Source: Kandleria vitulina DSM 20405
GTDB taxonomy: Bacteria > Bacillota_I > Bacilli_A > Erysipelotrichales > Coprobacillaceae
Assembly: GCF_000702065.1 (NCBI RefSeq)
Contig: NZ_JNKN01000023.1
Span: forward strand, 1-34,751
Direction of reading: 5' to 3'
DNA length: 34,751 bases
The notes below the pieces were generated by a model. That model did no database searches and was not told the origin of the DNA. It saw only the letters and a list, made by a program, of their open reading frames with translations. The position numbers and the translations under genes were made by a program. Below, piece by piece: positions 32,964 through 34,751 of this stretch. Positions within the stretch are counted from its first letter, which is position 1. Each line of letters opens with the position of its first letter.

Positions 32964-33896
32964 TTATGCGAAATAAAGATAAACCAGAATGATTGTTGGC
33001 ATGGTTAAGATACACAAAAGAATAGAGAGCGCATTAATAATAGATGCTTCAAATGGCTTATTATGATAAAGCTGTGCGAACTGTGTCACTGTGGATGCAC
33101 TTGGTGCAGCTGCAGCCAATAGTACAATCATTAAGATGTCTTTTCCTTGTGGCAATAAGGTATGTAGTCTTAACACTAAGAACAGTGCAAGAACCATAAG
33201 TGGTAAAATAATCAATCTTATTAAAACAATAAGATATGCTCTGATGTTGGCAAAAACATCTTTCCATGACACTTTACTTAATAACATTCCTACTACAAAC
33301 ATAGAAAGAGGTCCCATCATGGCTCCCATACTAGACATGGCACTACTTATTGGCACAGGTAGCTTAATATTCAATAAGAATAGACTCATTCCCAAGATAA
33401 TAGCGAGAATGTTTATATTACCGATAATCTTCTTAAAAACAAAACTCTTTTCATTTTTTATAAGTGAAAGACAATGTGTCCATACTAAGGCAATCTGTAC
33501 CATCATATAAGCACTACAATAGAAAACCATTTTTTCACTCATAGTTAAAGTAACAAGAGGAATAATCAGATTGCCAGCATTGGAATAGATCAAAGATGCT
33601 TTTTCTACATTGCAGAAATGAAATACTTTACTTAATAGCTCTGTCATTACGATATAGAGAACATGTATGCCTATGGAAGCAGCAACTGCCAATAGAAAGC
33701 CATTAACTTTATCCTGAGTCAATTCAAGCTGAAAAGATTTAATGATAGCACAAGGTCCACACACATAAAGTACGATCATTGAAAAAAGATTACAGTCCTT
33801 TAATGTACATATTTCCTTCTTGATCATAATGAATCCTACTGCAATCATAATAAACATCGCACCAATCTGAGAAGCAAGCGATAATGCCATATCCAT
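32964..33896 (-). CDS. AEC-family (auxin efflux carrier-like) permease
   Basis: 310 aa with about ten membrane helices in two halves. Features of AEC/membrane transport proteins are VGFIMIKKEICTLKD after helix 1, IYSNAGNLIIPLVTL (broken helix with N-G-N) and AAAAPSASTVTQFAQLY in the second half, the paired crossover helices. Bacterial members export or import organic acids such as malate; the substrate is not deducible here. The ATG at 33896, with GAGGTG 6 nt upstream, is chosen over a GTG at 33905 that lies in the SD itself. No clear terminator before the his leader on the same strand. Confidence 0.88.
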   Translation of the reverse strand: MDMALSLASQIGAMFIMIAVGFIMIKKEICTLKDCNLFSMIVLYVCGPCAIIKSFQLELTQDKVNGFLLAVAASIGIHVLYIVMTELLSKVFHFCNVEKASLIYSNAGNLIIPLVTLTMSEKMVFYCSAYMMVQIALVWTHCLSLIKNEKSFVFKKIIGNINILAIILGMSLFLLNIKLPVPISSAMSSMGAMMGPLSMFVVGMLLSKVSWKDVFANIRAYLIVLIRLIILPLMVLALFLVLRLHTLLPQGKDILMIVLLAAAAPSASTVTQFAQLYHNKPFEASIINALSILLCILTMPTIILVYLYFA

Positions 33897-33930
33897 ATAT
33901 TTCACCTCGAATAAATTATATCAAAACGAA

Positions 33931-33958
33931 GAAAAAGGATGGGGAGTTTCCCCATCCT
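33931..33958 (-). terminator. Terminator of the 141-aa membrane protein gene
   Basis: Minus strand AGGATGGGGA, loop AAC, TCCCCATCCT, then TTTTTCTTC: a perfect 10-bp stem located just before the permease SD. Confidence 0.92.
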
Positions 33959-33965
33959 GAAAATA

Positions 33966-34391
33966 TTATCTATGTTTTTTGTTTTTCTTCTTATCAGTTC
34001 TATACTTATCACGCATAGCTTTTGCAGCACGCATGAAATCTTCACTGTTCATGACGTAAGTATAAATATTCTTTCCGTTATTCTGTGTCTTGTCTCTTAA
34101 TACAATCTCAACCTTATGCTTATCTACAGCACGGAATTTAGCAATATTATTGTAAGAGATTGTCTTAGTCCACATGGCAATACCAAACCACTTATAATAA
34201 CTGATTTCATCTTCTCTCAATTCAACATTATAGCTCATGAATATACCAAACATTCCTAAAGCTCCAATGATGAACCCCATTGTCATCTGTGAGTATGACC
34301 CCTTGACTCCTAGGTAAAAAGAAATAAGTATTAATATACCAACAAGGACACTCATCTCAATAACACATCTAAATTCTTTAAACTTTTTCAT
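33966..34391 (-). CDS. Small two-helix membrane protein, PH-like soluble domain
   Basis: 141 aa. Two hydrophobic helices (about 14-30 and 36-54) are followed by a beta-rich part (ELREDEISYYKWFGIAMWTKTISYNNIAKFRAV and KVEIVLRDK) that looks like the bacterial PH-like domains attached to small membrane proteins, ending in a very basic tail (DKYRTDKKKNKKHR). Function unknown. The frame is open to 34457, but the ATG at 34391, with AGGA 9 nt upstream, starts just before the first helix and is chosen. Confidence 0.7.
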   Translation of the reverse strand: MKKFKEFRCVIEMSVLVGILILISFYLGVKGSYSQMTMGFIIGALGMFGIFMSYNVELREDEISYYKWFGIAMWTKTISYNNIAKFRAVDKHKVEIVLRDKTQNNGKNIYTYVMNSEDFMRAAKAMRDKYRTDKKKNKKHR

Positions 34392-34440
34392 AATAAAATT
34401 CCTAGTATAATCTAATTGACTTATCCGTGAGTTACTTTTA

Positions 34441-34455
34441 AGACTCCCTGGAGTC
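34441..34455. repeat. Short inverted repeat GACTCC/GGAGTC
   Basis: GACTCC, two bases, GGAGTC upstream of the small membrane protein gene. It has only a weak T-tract on the minus strand (TTAAAAG). It may mark a terminator remnant or flank of the IS110 insertion. Confidence 0.25.
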
Positions 34456-34489
34456 ATTAAAACTGATAAGCGTTTAGATTATATCCCTT

Positions 34490-34751
34490 TCTTTATTTCC
34501 TTTATAATAGAAGTATTGAATATGTGTACTTTAGGTTTTCTCCTTATAGCCTTGACTAGATCTGAAAGTTTACTGCCACAGTGATATGACTAAATAGTAA
34601 TGAGTTGGATAAGTCCTTGAATTTATATCTTCACTAGGTTCTGTGTTATGTCATAGTGCAGACATGTTCAATTATATTCATCTTAGAAAGGACGTGATTT
34701 ATATGTATATAGTAGCTATTGATATAGCTAAATTCCATCACGATGCTATCG
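34490..34751 (+). mobile_element. IS110-family insertion sequence, left end (truncated by window)
   Basis: The 210-bp AT-rich stretch before the transposase start has no reading frame and fits the long non-coding left end of IS110 elements. It contains a TATAAT at 34503-34508, and stems such as CTGC...ATGAC (about 34573-34590) with GTCAT...GCAG (about 34650-34661). The exact left boundary is not visible because IS110 elements lack terminal inverted repeats. In this family the region encodes a bridge (seeker) RNA that pairs with donor and target DNA. That role is inferred from the family; loop sequences were not resolved. Confidence 0.55.
34703..34751 (+). CDS. IS110-family transposase, N-terminal start (cut by window edge)
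   Basis: Only 16 codons are visible: MYIVAIDIAKFHHDAI. The pattern hhAIDIAK-xHD is the opening of the DEDD (RuvC-like) domain of IS110 transposases, in which the Asp of GID/AID is the first catalytic acid. SD AAAGGA, 10 nt upstream. The rest is outside the window, so the IS110 versus IS1111 subgroup and intactness are undecided. Confidence 0.75.
   Translation, partial: MYIVAIDIAKFHHDAI

Noticed and set aside
1-34751. CRISPR array, tRNA, rRNA or prophage
   Set aside because: No regularly spaced repeat series, no cloverleaf or rRNA sequence and no phage structural gene was seen.

Overview
The window reads as chromosomal DNA of a low-GC anaerobic Firmicute. Strong GGAGG-type ribosome sites, U-tailed terminators, an AgrC/AgrA-like two-component pair, a superoxide reductase and short-form HisG plus HisZ all fit. 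My best guess is an Erysipelotrichia-type gut bacterium (Coprobacillaceae/Catenibacterium-like); the genus is only an impression. Both ends lie in transposase genes: the 3' end of an IS1182-like transposase at 3-230 and the start of an IS110-family transposase from 34703.

Layout. 422-6430 (minus): a PLP aminotransferase, a membrane-anchored metallophosphoesterase and two tandem hybrid histidine kinases; the membrane one has Arg in place of the phospho-accepting His. 6458-7634 (minus): a superoxide reductase without its N-terminal cysteines, an XRE regulator, an unassigned foldable element (7168-7260) and a small unknown gene. 7737-12688: an Uup-like ABC-F ATPase (plus) convergent with a SWIM/SNF2 helicase (minus). 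12732-15345 (minus): a diguanylate cyclase behind a c-di-GMP-I riboswitch and terminator, and a stand-alone AICAR transformylase behind a ZTP riboswitch. 15494-19242 (plus): a tightly coupled type IV pilus-like operon (PilC/GspF-like protein, four small single-helix pilin-like proteins, PilT-type ATPase). 19266-23334 (minus): MgtE, a Mn-type CDF transporter, an unknown protein, histidinol phosphatase HisJ and a barstar-like protein.

23389-26425 (minus) is the most interesting part. A LytTR response regulator and an AgrC-like kinase are followed by a 17-residue amphipathic peptide gene. Its promoter carries two perfect 10-bp direct repeats (ACCGTTCGTC) with a 20-bp period, and each fits the LytTR-box consensus. 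The next transcription unit (flavodoxin-fold reductase plus a 24-residue membrane peptide) has a related repeat pair (GACCACTAAG/GACCACTCAT) with the same 20-bp period and exactly the same 33-bp gap to its -10. This looks like a local peptide regulon, comparable in logic to AgrA with phenol-soluble modulins, but with no exporter or AIP-maturation gene in view.

26547-32905 (minus) is a complete hisZGDBHAF-IE operon with overlapping genes and no hisC. It is preceded by a 23-codon leader peptide with five consecutive His codons and competing hairpins ending in a terminator: ribosome-mediated attenuation where a Firmicute would more often use a T-box. hisJ, at 22282, supplies the phosphatase step from a separate unit. 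An AEC-family permease and a small membrane protein follow before the IS110 element, whose non-coding left end is where a bridge RNA would be expected.

Several start codons were moved downstream of the longest reading frame where a Shine-Dalgarno site or promoter decides it; this is stated entry by entry. All functions are read from motifs by eye; no database search was possible.
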